Position numbers and translations under genes: made by a program
Shown here: piece by piece, positions 18,707-27,660 of the stretch
Layout: each line of letters begins with the position of its first letter
Numbering within the stretch: the stretch's first letter is position 1
Notes under the pieces: generated by a model
The model's database searches: none
Told to the model about the DNA's origin: nothing
Seen by the model: only the letters and a program-made list of their open reading frames with translations
Origin: Candidatus Wallbacteria bacterium
Lineage (GTDB): Bacteria > Muiribacteriota > UBA6191 > JACPRK01
DNA: 64,000 bases
Direction of reading: 5' to 3'
Assembly: GCA_016213845.1 (NCBI GenBank)
Contig: JACQZN010000017.1
Location: forward strand, 42,618 to 106,617

Positions 18707-18871
18707 ATGCTCGACTCCAAACTGCTCGAAGTGCTCGCCTGCCCCAAGTGCAAGGGCGACCTCGAGTACATCGCCGACAAGAACGAACTCCGCTGCCAGA
18801 AGTGCCGGCTCGTCTATGCCGTGAAGGACGATATCCCCATCATGCTCATCGACGAGGCCAAGGGCTTCTAG
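18707..18871 (+). CDS. Trm112-like / UPF0434 zinc-ribbon protein
   Basis: A 54-residue protein with a good ribosome-binding site (GGAAGAGGAG). It has two cysteine pairs, ACPKCKGDL and LRCQKCRL, forming a zinc knuckle, and the family C-terminal phrase YAVKDDIPIMLIDEA. In eukaryotes and archaea Trm112 activates methyltransferases. Bacterial UPF0434 members are presumed small adaptors. Its position after a radical SAM enzyme is suggestive but not proof of partnership. Confidence 0.88.
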   Translation: MLDSKLLEVLACPKCKGDLEYIADKNELRCQKCRLVYAVKDDIPIMLIDEAKGF

Positions 18872-18911
18872 TCGACGCGCGACAGGCAGGACAGTGCGCG
18901 GCTAGCTGCCG

Positions 18912-19910
18912 TCACTGAAGCCTGTACGTCAGCATCATCCGGTCGCCGCCCCGACGCACGGCCAGCTGCATCTCCGGAGCGCGCTGGATCGTCCCCAGCA
19001 GCCGGAATGCCTTCTGGACGTTGTCGATCAGGTCGCCGTTCACGGTCTCCAGGATGTCTCCGGCCTGCACGCCCAGGCTCGCTGCGTAGGACTCCGGCTT
19101 GATCTCCTGGATGTAGTATCCGGCGAAGCGGGAGTTCTCGTAGTACGGCTCGGCGATCACCTGGCTGAGGAAGTTGGCCGGATTTCCGAACTGGCGTACG
19201 ACATCGGCGCGCGGGATCTCCCGCGTGACGTACTGAGGGGGGGCCGGGGCCGAGTACGCCGGCGGCGGTGGTTCTGCGAAGACCACCGGGGGCGGCGTGT
19301 AGTCGGGGGCCGGGGAAGGCGATCCTTGCGCAGGACCCGGCGTTCCCTCCTCCGGCAGCTCCAGGTACTCCTCCCGGCCGCCCACGCGCAGCGTCACGCG
19401 CTTGCGCGAGATGCCGGCCACGACGCGGCCGCTGACGATATCGCCGATGGCATAGGCGTCAGAGCGTCCGCCCGGCTCCTGCAGAATCGCCACGCTCGCC
19501 TTGCCTGCGGCCAGTGTGCCCAGCAGCTTGAGCCCGGTCGCTTTCGTCGGTCCGGGTGGCGGGGGGGGGGGCGGGGGCGGCGCCGCGACCGCGACGGGCG
19601 GCGGGGGGGGCGGCGGCGGGGGGGGCTTCTGGATGTCGATCCCCATGGGATTCCGCTCCAGCACGAAGCCGTAGCCAGCCAGCCTGAGCGGATGTTGCCG
19701 CCCCTGGTTAGAGACGATCACGTCGACTTTCGGAGCCGACCGCCCGTCCCGAGCGCTCAGGAGCAAGGAGCCGCTTCCGGCCAGCACCAGCGCTGTCGCC
19801 AAGGCCACACCCGGGCCGCGGCCCGGCAGCCGGCGCGCCACACCGGGCCGGATCTTACCCGTGATCCGGGCCCACTTCCGGCCGACCGTCCGAGCCAATC
19901 CAGTCAACAT
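18912..19910 (-). CDS. gspC: GspC-like type II secretion protein with PDZ domain
   Basis: A 332-residue bitopic protein: basic N-terminus, one membrane helix (about 33-52, ALATALVLAGSGSLLLSA), two proline tracts around residues 96-120, a GspC homology-region-like domain (LKLLGTLAAGKASVAILQEP, then YAIGDIVSGRVVAGISRKRV), a second Pro-rich linker, and a C-terminal PDZ domain (ASLGVQAGDILETVNGDLI). In type II secretion GspC links the inner-membrane platform to the GspD secretin. No other core gsp gene adjoins it; pseudopilin-like genes lie 26 kb away. The proline tracts are encoded by long G runs on the plus strand, one of 11 bases. It is divergent from the SLH gene at 19986. Confidence 0.75.
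   Translation of the reverse strand: MLTGLARTVGRKWARITGKIRPGVARRLPGRGPGVALATALVLAGSGSLLLSARDGRSAPKVDVIVSNQGRQHPLRLAGYGFVLERNPMGIDIQKPPPPPPPPPPVAVAAPPPPPPPPPGPTKATGLKLLGTLAAGKASVAILQEPGGRSDAYAIGDIVSGRVVAGISRKRVTLRVGGREEYLELPEEGTPGPAQGSPSPAPDYTPPPVVFAEPPPPAYSAPAPPQYVTREIPRADVVRQFGNPANFLSQVIAEPYYENSRFAGYYIQEIKPESYAASLGVQAGDILETVNGDLIDNVQKAFRLLGTIQRAPEMQLAVRRGGDRMMLTYRLQ
19561..19625. repeat. Homopolymeric G tracts (11, 8 and 8 bases) inside the GspC-like gene
   Basis: On the plus strand G11 spans 19561-19571, G8 spans 19603-19610 and G8 spans 19618-19625. They encode proline runs on the minus strand. Runs this long are prone to slipped-strand mispairing, which would shift the frame ahead of the PDZ domain. 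Confidence 0.85.
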
Positions 19911-19985
19911 GTCGCTGCGATCACCCGAAGTTCATGTCGATAGGATTGCAAGAAACCATTAGAGAGCCATTCGGAGGACGATGAA

Positions 19986-20924
19986 ATGGTCGTACGTCGA
20001 TTCTGGGTCGGGGCCATCGCGCTGGCTGGGCTGTTGGGTTGCGGGGGTGCCTGGGCGCAAGAGTTGGAAGGCCGGATCAAGACCAGCTCCACGGGCGAGA
20101 CCGCAGTCCTTCGCGACGACATCGACGGACGCGCCCGCGAGGTCGGTAAGCTCGATGCCGGCACCGGCGTGATCGTCTATCTGCAGATCTCCTCGACCAG
20201 CCACTACTTCGTGAAGCGCAAGGACAGCCCTCCCGGCGAGGGCAGCGGCTGGGTCCCGCGCAGCGCTGTGGAGCTCTCCAAGCCTGAGCTCGGCGCCGTC
20301 AGCGCCGACATCAAGGCCAAGCGGCCCGCCGCCGCCGTAGTCTCGCCACAGTCGCCGTCGGCCGCCGAGATTCCTGCCGGCACCGACATCCCCAAGGACC
20401 ACTGGGCACGCGAAGCAATCCTGGAGCTGGCCAAGAACGGCTTGCTCCGGGTGCCCGCCGGCCACTTCGAGGGCGAGAAACCCGTGAACCGCTATGAAAT
20501 GGCGATCGTCACCCACCGCCTGTTTACTCACTCGCGCGAATCTACGGAGCAGCTCGGCGCGCAGCTCAAGCAGGTGATGACCGAATCGGAGAAAACCTCG
20601 GGAGACATCCGGCGGCTCACCGGTCGGATGAAGGATGTCGAGCTGAAGCTCGCGAAGATGACCACGGCCACGCCGGCCCCGACGCACGCCGCAGCTACAC
20701 CCGGCGCGCCCGCGCCCGCGACCGCGCCGGCCGCTGTTGCCGAGCTGTCCAAGGACATGAACAGCCTGCGTCAGACCTTCACCCGCAGCATCGCCGGCTT
20801 GGCGCTCGACCGCAGCAAGGTCGAGGAGTACAGCAAGTCCTGGCAGACCGTCGTGGCACGGCTCGATGCCATCGAGAAGCGTGTCCGGCAGCTCGACGAC
20901 GATACCGACGCAAAGGGCGACTGA
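19986..20924 (+). CDS. Exported protein with SH3-like and S-layer-homology domains
   Basis: A 312-residue protein preceded by GGAGGA. The N-terminus is a signal sequence (FWVGAIALAGLLGCGGAWAQ) with a lipobox-like LLGC or, alternatively, a type I site after AWA. About residues 25-95 look like a beta-rich SH3 fold. About 133-180 match an S-layer homology domain (DHWAREAILELAKNGLL, then PVNRYEMAIVTHRL). The C-terminal half holds two coiled-coil stretches separated by an Ala/Pro/Thr linker. SLH domains tether proteins to cell-wall polymers, so this may bridge the envelope layers. It is divergent from gspC. Confidence 0.75.
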   Translation: MVVRRFWVGAIALAGLLGCGGAWAQELEGRIKTSSTGETAVLRDDIDGRAREVGKLDAGTGVIVYLQISSTSHYFVKRKDSPPGEGSGWVPRSAVELSKPELGAVSADIKAKRPAAAVVSPQSPSAAEIPAGTDIPKDHWAREAILELAKNGLLRVPAGHFEGEKPVNRYEMAIVTHRLFTHSRESTEQLGAQLKQVMTESEKTSGDIRRLTGRMKDVELKLAKMTTATPAPTHAAATPGAPAPATAPAAVAELSKDMNSLRQTFTRSIAGLALDRSKVEEYSKSWQTVVARLDAIEKRVRQLDDDTDAKGD

Positions 20925-20938
20925 TCCCCCTCCCCCCG

Positions 20939-20990
20939 CTCATCCTGAGCAGACCGCGAAGCGGTCGTGTCGGAGGACCGTGTCGAAGGG
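20939..20990. repeat. REP-like intergenic palindromic element, copy 1
   Basis: Between two converging genes lies TCATCCTGAGC, then ACCGCGAAGCGGT (a 5-bp stem-loop) and CGTGTCGGAGGACC...GTGTCGAAGG. The core GAAGCGG(T/C)CGTGTCG(G/A)AGGA recurs at 29362-29381. Short repeats with CCTGAGC/GTCGAAGGA ends are common intergenic palindromes in many genomes. Confidence 0.5.
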
Positions 20991-23636
20991 TCAGGCAGCC
21001 CCGACCGTCTCGCTCTCCTGAATCCAGTCGCAGCCAGTCTCGCCGGCGACGTCCAAGCGCGGGTTGAACTCGTGCGTCGAATCCGCTAGTGACGGGTGCA
21101 GCTCGTAGAGCAGGTCGACGAAAGCGTCGACGACCGCCGGGTCGAACTGCGTCCCCTTGTTTCGCGCCAGCTCGGCGATGCCCCGCTGGTAGCTCATGCC
21201 TTTGCGGTACGGCCTCGTCGTCACCATTGCGTCGAAGGCGTCGGCCACGCAGACGATGCGCGCCCCCAGCGGAATCTTCTCGCCCGAGAGCCCATACGGA
21301 AATCCTCGGCCGTCCAGCCGCTCGTGGTGGTGGCGGATGATCTCGGTCACGTCCTTGAGGAACTCGATCGACTGGATCATGTTCGCGCCGAGCAGCGGGT
21401 GCTTGCGGATGATGGCGATCTCTTCTTCCGTGAGCGCCCCCGGCTTCAGCAGGATCGAATCGCGGATGCCGATCTTCCCGATGTCGTGCAGCAGCGCCCC
21501 GTGGCGAATCATCTCGACGCGCTTGGTCGGCAACTTCATCTTCTGGGCGATCCGCACGGAGTCCTTGGCCACGCGGCGCGAGTGTCCGTGCGTGTAGGCG
21601 TCCTTCGACTCGAGCGCGTTGGCCAGTGACCGGATCGTCTCGAAGTAGGAGGTGACCAGGTTCTGGTAGAGCCGCGCATTCTCGATGGCGATGCCGCAGT
21701 GGCTGGAGAGCGTCGAGAGGAAGCGCAGGTCGTCGCTCGTGAACGGGCGGCTGCGATCGAGCGAGCGCTCGAAATTGAGCACGCCCAGAACGCGGTCCTT
21801 GTTGATCACGGGCGCGCTCATCAGTGTCAGCGGAGCCTCGTCCTTCACCCGCTCCAAGTAGCGCGGGTCGTGCCGCGTGTTGGCGATGAGCGTCGGCTGC
21901 CTGAGCTCCGCCACGATGCCGGCGATCCCCTCTCCGGCACGGAAGGTGACGGAGCGCGCGAACTCTTCGTCCAGCCCCTTGCTGACGCTGACTTTCAGCA
22001 CCTGCTCCTTCTCGTCCCAGAGCATCAGGGAGCCGCGCTCGGCGCCGATGATCTCGCTGATGTTGTGGATGATGTAGGTGAGGACCTCCTCGAGGTCGAG
22101 CGAGCTGTTGAGCGTCTGGCCCAGCGCGTTGATGAGCGTCAGCTCCGCGACCTGCCGGCGGCTTCGGCTGAAAAGCCGCGCGTTGTTGACGGCGTGCGCG
22201 ATGTGGCCTGCCAGCGTCGACAACAGGTTCAGCTCCGGCTTGCCGTAGACAACTCCGGGTGCGCCCGTCGCCACCAGCAGCGCGCCCAGCGCCTCCCCAC
22301 CGACCATCAGCGGCGCGCACATCGTGGCGTGGCTGTCGCTCACCACGTAGCCCTGGAACTTCGCCATCGATTCCCGGTCACCCGGCCGTATCAAGAGTGG
22401 CTTGCGGTTGGCCATCACCCAGGCGAACAGACCGCCATCGGCCCGGCTGGCGTCGACCTTGCGAATCTCCGCCTGTCCGGCCACCTTCACGTGCAGCGAG
22501 CGCTCATCCCCGTCAGCCAGGAGCAACACGGCTCCCGACGCGTCGAAGACCTTCGCAGCCTGCTCCAACACCTTCGGCACCACCTCGTTGACGTCGAGCG
22601 ACTCCGAGGCCACCGCGGCCACCTCATGCAACGTCTCCAGCTGCTCGAGCTTGCTCTGCCGCTCTCCTTCCAGCGTCACCGCGTCCAGCACAGTCGAGAC
22701 TTGGAACGCCAGGCTGGCCAAGAGCTGCTGATCGAAGCTGCTGAACGCGCCGCGCTCACCCGAGTCGACCACCAGGACGCCGATGACTCGCTCGTTGCGC
22801 CGGATCGGCACGGCCAGCTCCGAGGCGGCCTGGAAACCAACGGAGATGTAGCGGCTATCCTTGTCCGTCTCCGGGATGTTCAGCGGCTCACCGTGCGCCA
22901 CCACCCAGCCGCTCACGCCCTCGCCCACCCGGATGCGGTACTCGCGGTCGTAGTCCGTCATCACGCCGCGCGCCGTCACGATCTTCAGAAAGTTCCCCGT
23001 CTCGTCGAGCAACAGGATGTACCCGTTGGCCGCGTTGGTCAGGTAGGTCGAGATATCGGTCAGGTAGGCCAGCAGCTCCTCGGCGTTGGGCGTGGTGTGG
23101 ATGATCTTGGTCGAGTCGATCAGCGACAGGAGCAGGGTCTGCTTCTTCTGCAGCTCCTGTCCCAGGTGCGTCGCTCGCAGCCGGGCCATCATCCAGTCCC
23201 GGATCAGCGCCAGAGCCCCGCGAGAGGCCTGCGGCAACACCGGATAGTCGAGCCTGCGCGCTCGAAGCTCCGGATGCTCGTCGAGGAACTTCTCCCGGAC
23301 GCGGGACTCCTCGAAGAACGGGCCGGTCAGCAGGAACCCCAGCCGCCGCGTGTCGAGATCGATCGGCAGCAGATACCAGGTGAAGCCGAACGGGCAGCCA
23401 AACAGGCGGCCGTCGCTGCGGATCTCCCCCGACACGGCCGTGACGCACTGCCGTCGGGTGCAGCCCTCGGCCCGGTCCATGCCGCAGGCCACTTCGCCCT
23501 CGGTCACCACCGCGGAGGCCTCCGCCGGTGAGAGGAAGCGGCATGACAGCCCCAGCGCGCTCTTCACCAGCTGCGTGATGGTCCGCCGCTCTCGCGGCGA
23601 GAAGGCTGAATCGAGGTCCCGGATGTCCGTCGTCAT
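20991..23636 (-). CDS. Multi-GAF HD-GYP domain regulator (probable cyclic-di-GMP phosphodiesterase)
   Basis: An 881-residue cytoplasmic protein. The first 160 residues contain a cysteine-rich sensory region (ACGMDRAEGCTRRQC and FGCPFGF) resembling PocR-type ligand domains, tentatively. Three GAF domains follow (about 165-310, 330-470, 490-650), two with the pattern GEGVSGWVVA or GEGIAGIVAE. The C-terminus is an HD-GYP domain: HD pair in LLHDIGKIG (H717-D718), HHERLDGRGFPYGL (Phe instead of the Tyr in GYP) and DAFDAM. The output is probably hydrolysis of c-di-GMP in response to small ligands. A promoter abuts that of the divergent HEAT-repeat gene. Confidence 0.9.
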   Translation of the reverse strand: MTTDIRDLDSAFSPRERRTITQLVKSALGLSCRFLSPAEASAVVTEGEVACGMDRAEGCTRRQCVTAVSGEIRSDGRLFGCPFGFTWYLLPIDLDTRRLGFLLTGPFFEESRVREKFLDEHPELRARRLDYPVLPQASRGALALIRDWMMARLRATHLGQELQKKQTLLLSLIDSTKIIHTTPNAEELLAYLTDISTYLTNAANGYILLLDETGNFLKIVTARGVMTDYDREYRIRVGEGVSGWVVAHGEPLNIPETDKDSRYISVGFQAASELAVPIRRNERVIGVLVVDSGERGAFSSFDQQLLASLAFQVSTVLDAVTLEGERQSKLEQLETLHEVAAVASESLDVNEVVPKVLEQAAKVFDASGAVLLLADGDERSLHVKVAGQAEIRKVDASRADGGLFAWVMANRKPLLIRPGDRESMAKFQGYVVSDSHATMCAPLMVGGEALGALLVATGAPGVVYGKPELNLLSTLAGHIAHAVNNARLFSRSRRQVAELTLINALGQTLNSSLDLEEVLTYIIHNISEIIGAERGSLMLWDEKEQVLKVSVSKGLDEEFARSVTFRAGEGIAGIVAELRQPTLIANTRHDPRYLERVKDEAPLTLMSAPVINKDRVLGVLNFERSLDRSRPFTSDDLRFLSTLSSHCGIAIENARLYQNLVTSYFETIRSLANALESKDAYTHGHSRRVAKDSVRIAQKMKLPTKRVEMIRHGALLHDIGKIGIRDSILLKPGALTEEEIAIIRKHPLLGANMIQSIEFLKDVTEIIRHHHERLDGRGFPYGLSGEKIPLGARIVCVADAFDAMVTTRPYRKGMSYQRGIAELARNKGTQFDPAVVDAFVDLLYELHPSLADSTHEFNPRLDVAGETGCDWIQESETVGAA

Positions 23637-23672
23637 GAAGCTCGTTTCCCCGCGCGCCCGCGCAAGGGTTGA

Positions 23673-23702
23673 ACTCTACCATGGCGACACGGGCGATTTC
23701 AG
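23673..23702 (-). promoter_or_regulatory. Predicted promoter for the HD-GYP gene
   Basis: On the minus strand TGG-TAGAGT is an extended -10 (TAGAGT at 23673-23678), with a weak CTGAAA -35 (23697-23702). The -35 region overlaps that of the divergent promoter for the gene at 23735. Confidence 0.35.
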
Positions 23703-23727
23703 CGAGGCGCCGCATCTTTGCTAGAGT
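23698..23727 (+). promoter_or_regulatory. Predicted promoter for the TerB-like/HEAT gene
   Basis: TTCAGC (23698-23703), 18 bp, then TGC-TAGAGT (23722-23727). The ATG at 23735 is 7 bp past the -10, so transcription should begin at or next to the start codon. Confidence 0.4.
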
Positions 23728-23734
23728 CTCCCCG

Positions 23735-26482
23735 ATGTCTTCGAGTCGAAGCGGGTTGCGCCTGGGGCGGAAGCTGGCCTACCGGCTGCTGCTGCATGAG
23801 GCCTGCCGCGCAGGCGACACGGAGCGGCACGCCGGGCTGCTCGGCGAGCTGGCCGAGGCGCTGCGGCTGACGCCCGAAGAGCTGACCCCTTTGCGGGAGC
23901 AAGAGGTCGCGCTCGCAGACGGAAAGCCGCCCCGGCCGTTCGATCCCTCGCGGGCGATGCGCGCCGCGCTCAGGGTTGTTTCCCGCGGTACCGACCTGAC
24001 CGAGAAGGAGGCGAAGGTCCTCTCGAAGCTGGCAAAGGTCCTCGGGATCGGCCGGGAGCAGCAGGAGGAAATGGCCCGCGCACTGCGCGCGGAGATCTCC
24101 GCCGGCCGCCAATCGCATCCGTCGGACACGTCACCGGAGCACGCTTCGGTCGAGGGGCTGCCCGGACTGCTCGAAATGGCCTCGGCAGACGACTATGGCG
24201 CCCTCGAGGCGTTGCTCGACCAGCCGCCGAAGGCCGAGCCGGAACCGGCGCCCGCGCCACAGGCTCCCGGGCCGCAGCGCCTGACGGCGTTCTCGAGGCC
24301 CACGGAGCCGATGCCTGCGCAGCACCCAGGCACGGTGAAGGCAGCACCGGTCGAGCCCGGTCCGCCCCGACCGCCCGGCGCGCCGGCAGGTCCGGCAGCC
24401 GCAACCGTGCAGGTGCCACCGGCAGGACCGCGCAAGCCCGCGCGTGGCGCGCGCGGAGGACCGGCTCGCGAGCCCGAGCCGCCCGGGCGGACGCTGCCGA
24501 TCACGCGCCCGATGGAGTTCTCGGAGGCCCCTGCGCGGCGGCTGGACCGGCGGCTCGTCGCAGCCGCGGCCCTCATCGCAGCAGTCGCGATCTCGGCGGT
24601 TGCAATCGGACTCCGAAGCTCCAGCGAATCCGATGAGCCGCCCTCGCCAGCCAGGGTGAAGGCGCCTCCCCCGCCGCCCGTGAAGCAGCCGCCTGCAGCG
24701 CGTGGGCAGGGTATCCTGGAGCGGGCCCTCCGAGCTTTTCCCCATCGCCCCGACCCCCAGGACCGCAAGGGCGCGGCGCTGGCTGGCACGCGCAGAACGG
24801 CGGAGCTGCTCCGCCAGGCCGAGCTCGCGCCGCTCGTCACGGGTTCGGGGCACGTCGCCGGCGACGCCCCCACGCGAATCTCCAACCTGCTGAGGTGCAC
24901 GCAGCTGTCCTCGGGAGACGACGCGGCCGCGCGCGCGATCGTGCGCCTGGCGCGCGACCGGGGAGACCCGATGCGCCTGGAAGCGGTCCTGGCTGCCAGC
25001 CGGCTGCGCCTCCAGGATGTCGGTGACGCCGTCGAGACCCTCACCCGCTCGTCGAGTCCGATGGCCAAGTGGACCGGCCTGCTCGCGCAGTCCCGGCTGA
25101 CGGGGGACCGGCGGCGCTGGGAGGCCGAGCTAGCGGCGATCAAGGAACCGATGCCATTGGGCCGCTTCCTGGGCGCGGCGGGCGATCCCGAGGCCGTCGG
25201 GGTGCTGGTCCGTTGCCTGCGGTCAGCAGACCCTGCGACCAAGCAAGCGGCGCTGGGACTGCTCGCGCAGGGCGGCAACTCGGCCTCCGGGGCGCTCGGA
25301 AACTACACGTGCGTCGACGCCGTCGTCGAGACCGTGGCGGACCCCGATCCGCGGGTGCGCGAGGCCGCGCTCGATTGTTTGGGGCAGATCGCGGACCGTT
25401 CCACGTTGCCGTTCGTGCTGAGGACGCTGACCAGCCCGCGAGCGGCTGAACGCCTGGCCGCGCTCCGGGCCCTGGGCGCGATGGGCGACAACGAGGCGGC
25501 CGCCCCGATGCTCGAGGCGCTAGCCGACCCGGCCGTCGAAGTGCGGGAGGGCGCAGCGGCCGCACTGGCCGGACTCGACGACCTGCCCGTGGAGTTCCTG
25601 GCGGGACGGCTCAAGCGGCTGGAGCGTGGAAGCGAAGTGAGGCTCCTGCTCGCGCACGTTCTGCTCAGGGCTCGCCATCCGGGAATCCTGAAGGTCCTCT
25701 GGCAACTGCTGCCGGCCCTCGATTCCACGGAGCGGCGGCTGGCGATGGAGGTGCTCGAGAAGCTGGCCGGCTATCGGGCCCGGCGTGCCGAGGTCGCCGC
25801 GGGGCTGAACCTGGCGGCATCGCGAGCCAGTGGCGAGCTGTCCGAGCTGCTAGCCGATACCGCAAAGCGGGTCGCAGCGATCGAGCGAGAGGGTGCCGAT
25901 CGCCTGGCCGAGCTGCGAAAGGCGCTTGGCACCGGCGCGCCGGCCGATCGGATCGGAGCCGCCCAGCTGCTGGCGGCCGCGCTCGGCTCCGAGGCGTTCG
26001 AAGAGTTGTCGCAGCACGCGCTGGCGCCACAGGCAGCAGTCCGGCGCCGCGTGCACGCAGTGCTGGTGCGGCTGGTGCGCCCCACCGACCTGCCGTTTCT
26101 GCGCGAGCTCTACCGCGCCGTGGAGCCGCAGGAGCAGCCGCTGGTGGCCGAAGGCCTCGCTCGACACGGAGACCCGCTGCCGGTCGAGGCACTGGCCTGG
26201 CAGCTCAAGGACGCCGCGTCGGAGGGAACGGAGAAGCGAGCCTTCCGCCGACTGGCTGCCTGGGGCCTGGCCCGCATCGGCGTGCCGGAGGCGGCACCTC
26301 ACCTGGCGCGGGCGCTGGACGACACGTCGTGGCAAGTGCGCGCCGCAGCCGCCTGGGGCCTGTCGAGGTCGGTCACCCTGGGCATCCTCGGCGGTCAAGA
26401 CGCCGACGACATCCGCGTGCGGCTGGTCGACTTCCTGCGCGACCCGCGCCTGGAAGTCCAGTGGGCCGCGGGCGGCAAGTAG
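23735..26482 (+). CDS. TerB-like, single-span membrane protein with HEAT repeats
   Basis: A 915-residue protein from the ATG at 23735, which directly follows a -10 element; no Shine-Dalgarno sequence is present. About residues 5-120 are two helical bundles of TerB-like character (KLAYRLLLHEACRAGD, then DLTEKEAKVLSKLAKVLGIG). A long Pro/Ala linker follows, then one membrane helix (about 275-297, LVAAAALIAAVAISAVAIGL). From about 380 to the end are many HEAT-type repeats (REAALDCLGQIADRSTLPFV, AERLAALRALGAMGDNEAAA). The HEAT region is probably periplasmic and protein-binding. The same plan, with TPRs, recurs in the gene at 49427. Function unknown. Confidence 0.75.
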   Translation: MSSSRSGLRLGRKLAYRLLLHEACRAGDTERHAGLLGELAEALRLTPEELTPLREQEVALADGKPPRPFDPSRAMRAALRVVSRGTDLTEKEAKVLSKLAKVLGIGREQQEEMARALRAEISAGRQSHPSDTSPEHASVEGLPGLLEMASADDYGALEALLDQPPKAEPEPAPAPQAPGPQRLTAFSRPTEPMPAQHPGTVKAAPVEPGPPRPPGAPAGPAAATVQVPPAGPRKPARGARGGPAREPEPPGRTLPITRPMEFSEAPARRLDRRLVAAAALIAAVAISAVAIGLRSSSESDEPPSPARVKAPPPPPVKQPPAARGQGILERALRAFPHRPDPQDRKGAALAGTRRTAELLRQAELAPLVTGSGHVAGDAPTRISNLLRCTQLSSGDDAAARAIVRLARDRGDPMRLEAVLAASRLRLQDVGDAVETLTRSSSPMAKWTGLLAQSRLTGDRRRWEAELAAIKEPMPLGRFLGAAGDPEAVGVLVRCLRSADPATKQAALGLLAQGGNSASGALGNYTCVDAVVETVADPDPRVREAALDCLGQIADRSTLPFVLRTLTSPRAAERLAALRALGAMGDNEAAAPMLEALADPAVEVREGAAAALAGLDDLPVEFLAGRLKRLERGSEVRLLLAHVLLRARHPGILKVLWQLLPALDSTERRLAMEVLEKLAGYRARRAEVAAGLNLAASRASGELSELLADTAKRVAAIEREGADRLAELRKALGTGAPADRIGAAQLLAAALGSEAFEELSQHALAPQAAVRRRVHAVLVRLVRPTDLPFLRELYRAVEPQEQPLVAEGLARHGDPLPVEALAWQLKDAASEGTEKRAFRRLAAWGLARIGVPEAAPHLARALDDTSWQVRAAAAWGLSRSVTLGILGGQDADDIRVRLVDFLRDPRLEVQWAAGGK

Positions 26483-26488
26483 GGAAGA

Positions 26489-27478
26489 CTACTCTTCGTC
26501 GGGTTCGGGCGCGGCCTTGCCGCGCAGCGCGGAGAGGCGCACACGCAGCCGCCGCACGGCGGCCGTGTGGACCTGCGACACGCGCGAGTCGGTGACACCC
26601 AGGACCTTGCCGATCTCTCGCATCGTCAGCTTCTCGTAGTGGTACAGGCTGATCACCAGCCGCTGCTGCTCCGGAAGCTTGTTGATCTCCTCGGCGATGA
26701 TCCGGCGCAGCTCCGACTGCTCCACCGTCGCCTCCGGACCCGGGCCGCCTCGAAACTCGACCATGTCCGACAGGGAGACGGCCCCCTCACCGTCCTCGTC
26801 GCGCTCGTCCAGCGAACGCAGAATCGTCTTGTGGAGATCCTGCCGCAGCTTGTGGAGCTCTGCCGGTCGAACCCCCATCTTGACGCAGATCTCCTCGTCG
26901 GTCGGAGGACGACCCAGCGACACCTCGAGCTCGACGGTTGCCTCTTCGAGCTTGCGTGCCTTTTGACGCACGGATCTGGGGGCCCAGTCGCCGGTCCGCA
27001 ATGCGTCCAGGATGGCTCCCTTGATGCGTGTCTTGGCGTACGTCGGAAACTGGATCTTCAGATCGGGGTTGAACTTCTCCACCGCGTCGATGAGGCCGAA
27101 AAGCCCATCGCTGACCAGGTCGTCGTAACTCACACTGGCGGGCAGGCCGATCGCCATCCGGCCGGCCACGTACTTCACGAGCCGCACGTTTCTGACGATG
27201 AGCTCGTCGCGGATCTTCTCCACCACCTCGCGGTGCTTGCGGATCACCTCTGCATCGGCCTTGTCGTGCTTGAGCTGCTGGTGCTCCACGCGAGTGCGCT
27301 GGTAATTGCGGAAAAGCCTGTTCAGCTCCTCGTTGGCGGCATTGGCGGCCTCTGCCGCGCTGTCGACGACCACCTCGTCGGCAGCCGGGTCGAGTTCGAG
27401 CGCGACGGGAGCGGCCGGCGCGGGGCAAGCCTCAGCTCGTGTGGGTCTCACGGGTTCCAGGTCGCGCTCTCTCTGCAT
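26489..27478 (-). CDS. RNA polymerase sigma factor, FliA/WhiG family
   Basis: A 329-residue sigma factor. Region 2 (about 92-165) has RNVRLVKYVAGRMAIGLPA, YDDLVSDGLFGLIDAVEKF and FPTYAKTRIKGAILDALR. Region 3 carries APRSVRQKARKLEEA. Region 4 (about 255-315) has LPEQQRLVISLYHYEKLTM and the helix-turn-helix EIGKVLGVTDSRVSQ. The RIKGAI-D-LR and P-RSVR phrases mark the FliA/WhiG group, which controls flagella in motile species and other programmes in non-motile ones. An unusual 75-residue acidic N-terminal extension precedes region 2. No flagellar gene or anti-sigma factor is in the window, so the regulon is unknown. Confidence 0.92.
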   Translation of the reverse strand: MQRERDLEPVRPTRAEACPAPAAPVALELDPAADEVVVDSAAEAANAANEELNRLFRNYQRTRVEHQQLKHDKADAEVIRKHREVVEKIRDELIVRNVRLVKYVAGRMAIGLPASVSYDDLVSDGLFGLIDAVEKFNPDLKIQFPTYAKTRIKGAILDALRTGDWAPRSVRQKARKLEEATVELEVSLGRPPTDEEICVKMGVRPAELHKLRQDLHKTILRSLDERDEDGEGAVSLSDMVEFRGGPGPEATVEQSELRRIIAEEINKLPEQQRLVISLYHYEKLTMREIGKVLGVTDSRVSQVHTAAVRRLRVRLSALRGKAAPEPDEE

Positions 27479-27587
27479 CAGTGCACCTCGGTTGGCGGGG
27501 TAGAAGTGTCAGCCAACAGTCTTATCGGCAGGACAGGAAGCCCCCATGGAGAACAATTTTTGTTCGAAGGAAATCGCCGTCGAAATG

Positions 27588-27596
27588 TGCTAGAGT
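27588..27596 (+). promoter_or_regulatory. Extended -10 upstream of the ETF-QO gene
   Basis: TGC followed by TAGAGT (27591-27596), identical to the -10 of the gene at 23735. It lies 64 bp before the ATG at 27661. No clear -35. Confidence 0.35.
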
Positions 27597-27660
27597 CATC
27601 GCCCTCTCCGAAGTCCAGACGGTGATGAAGAGGCGCCTCGAGAGCACAAGGAGAAGACGG

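Noticed and set aside
21699..23531. Plus-strand open frame of 610 codons
   Set aside because: Antisense to the GAF/HD-GYP gene, whose domains are unmistakable; composition is His/Arg/Gln-rich shadow sequence.
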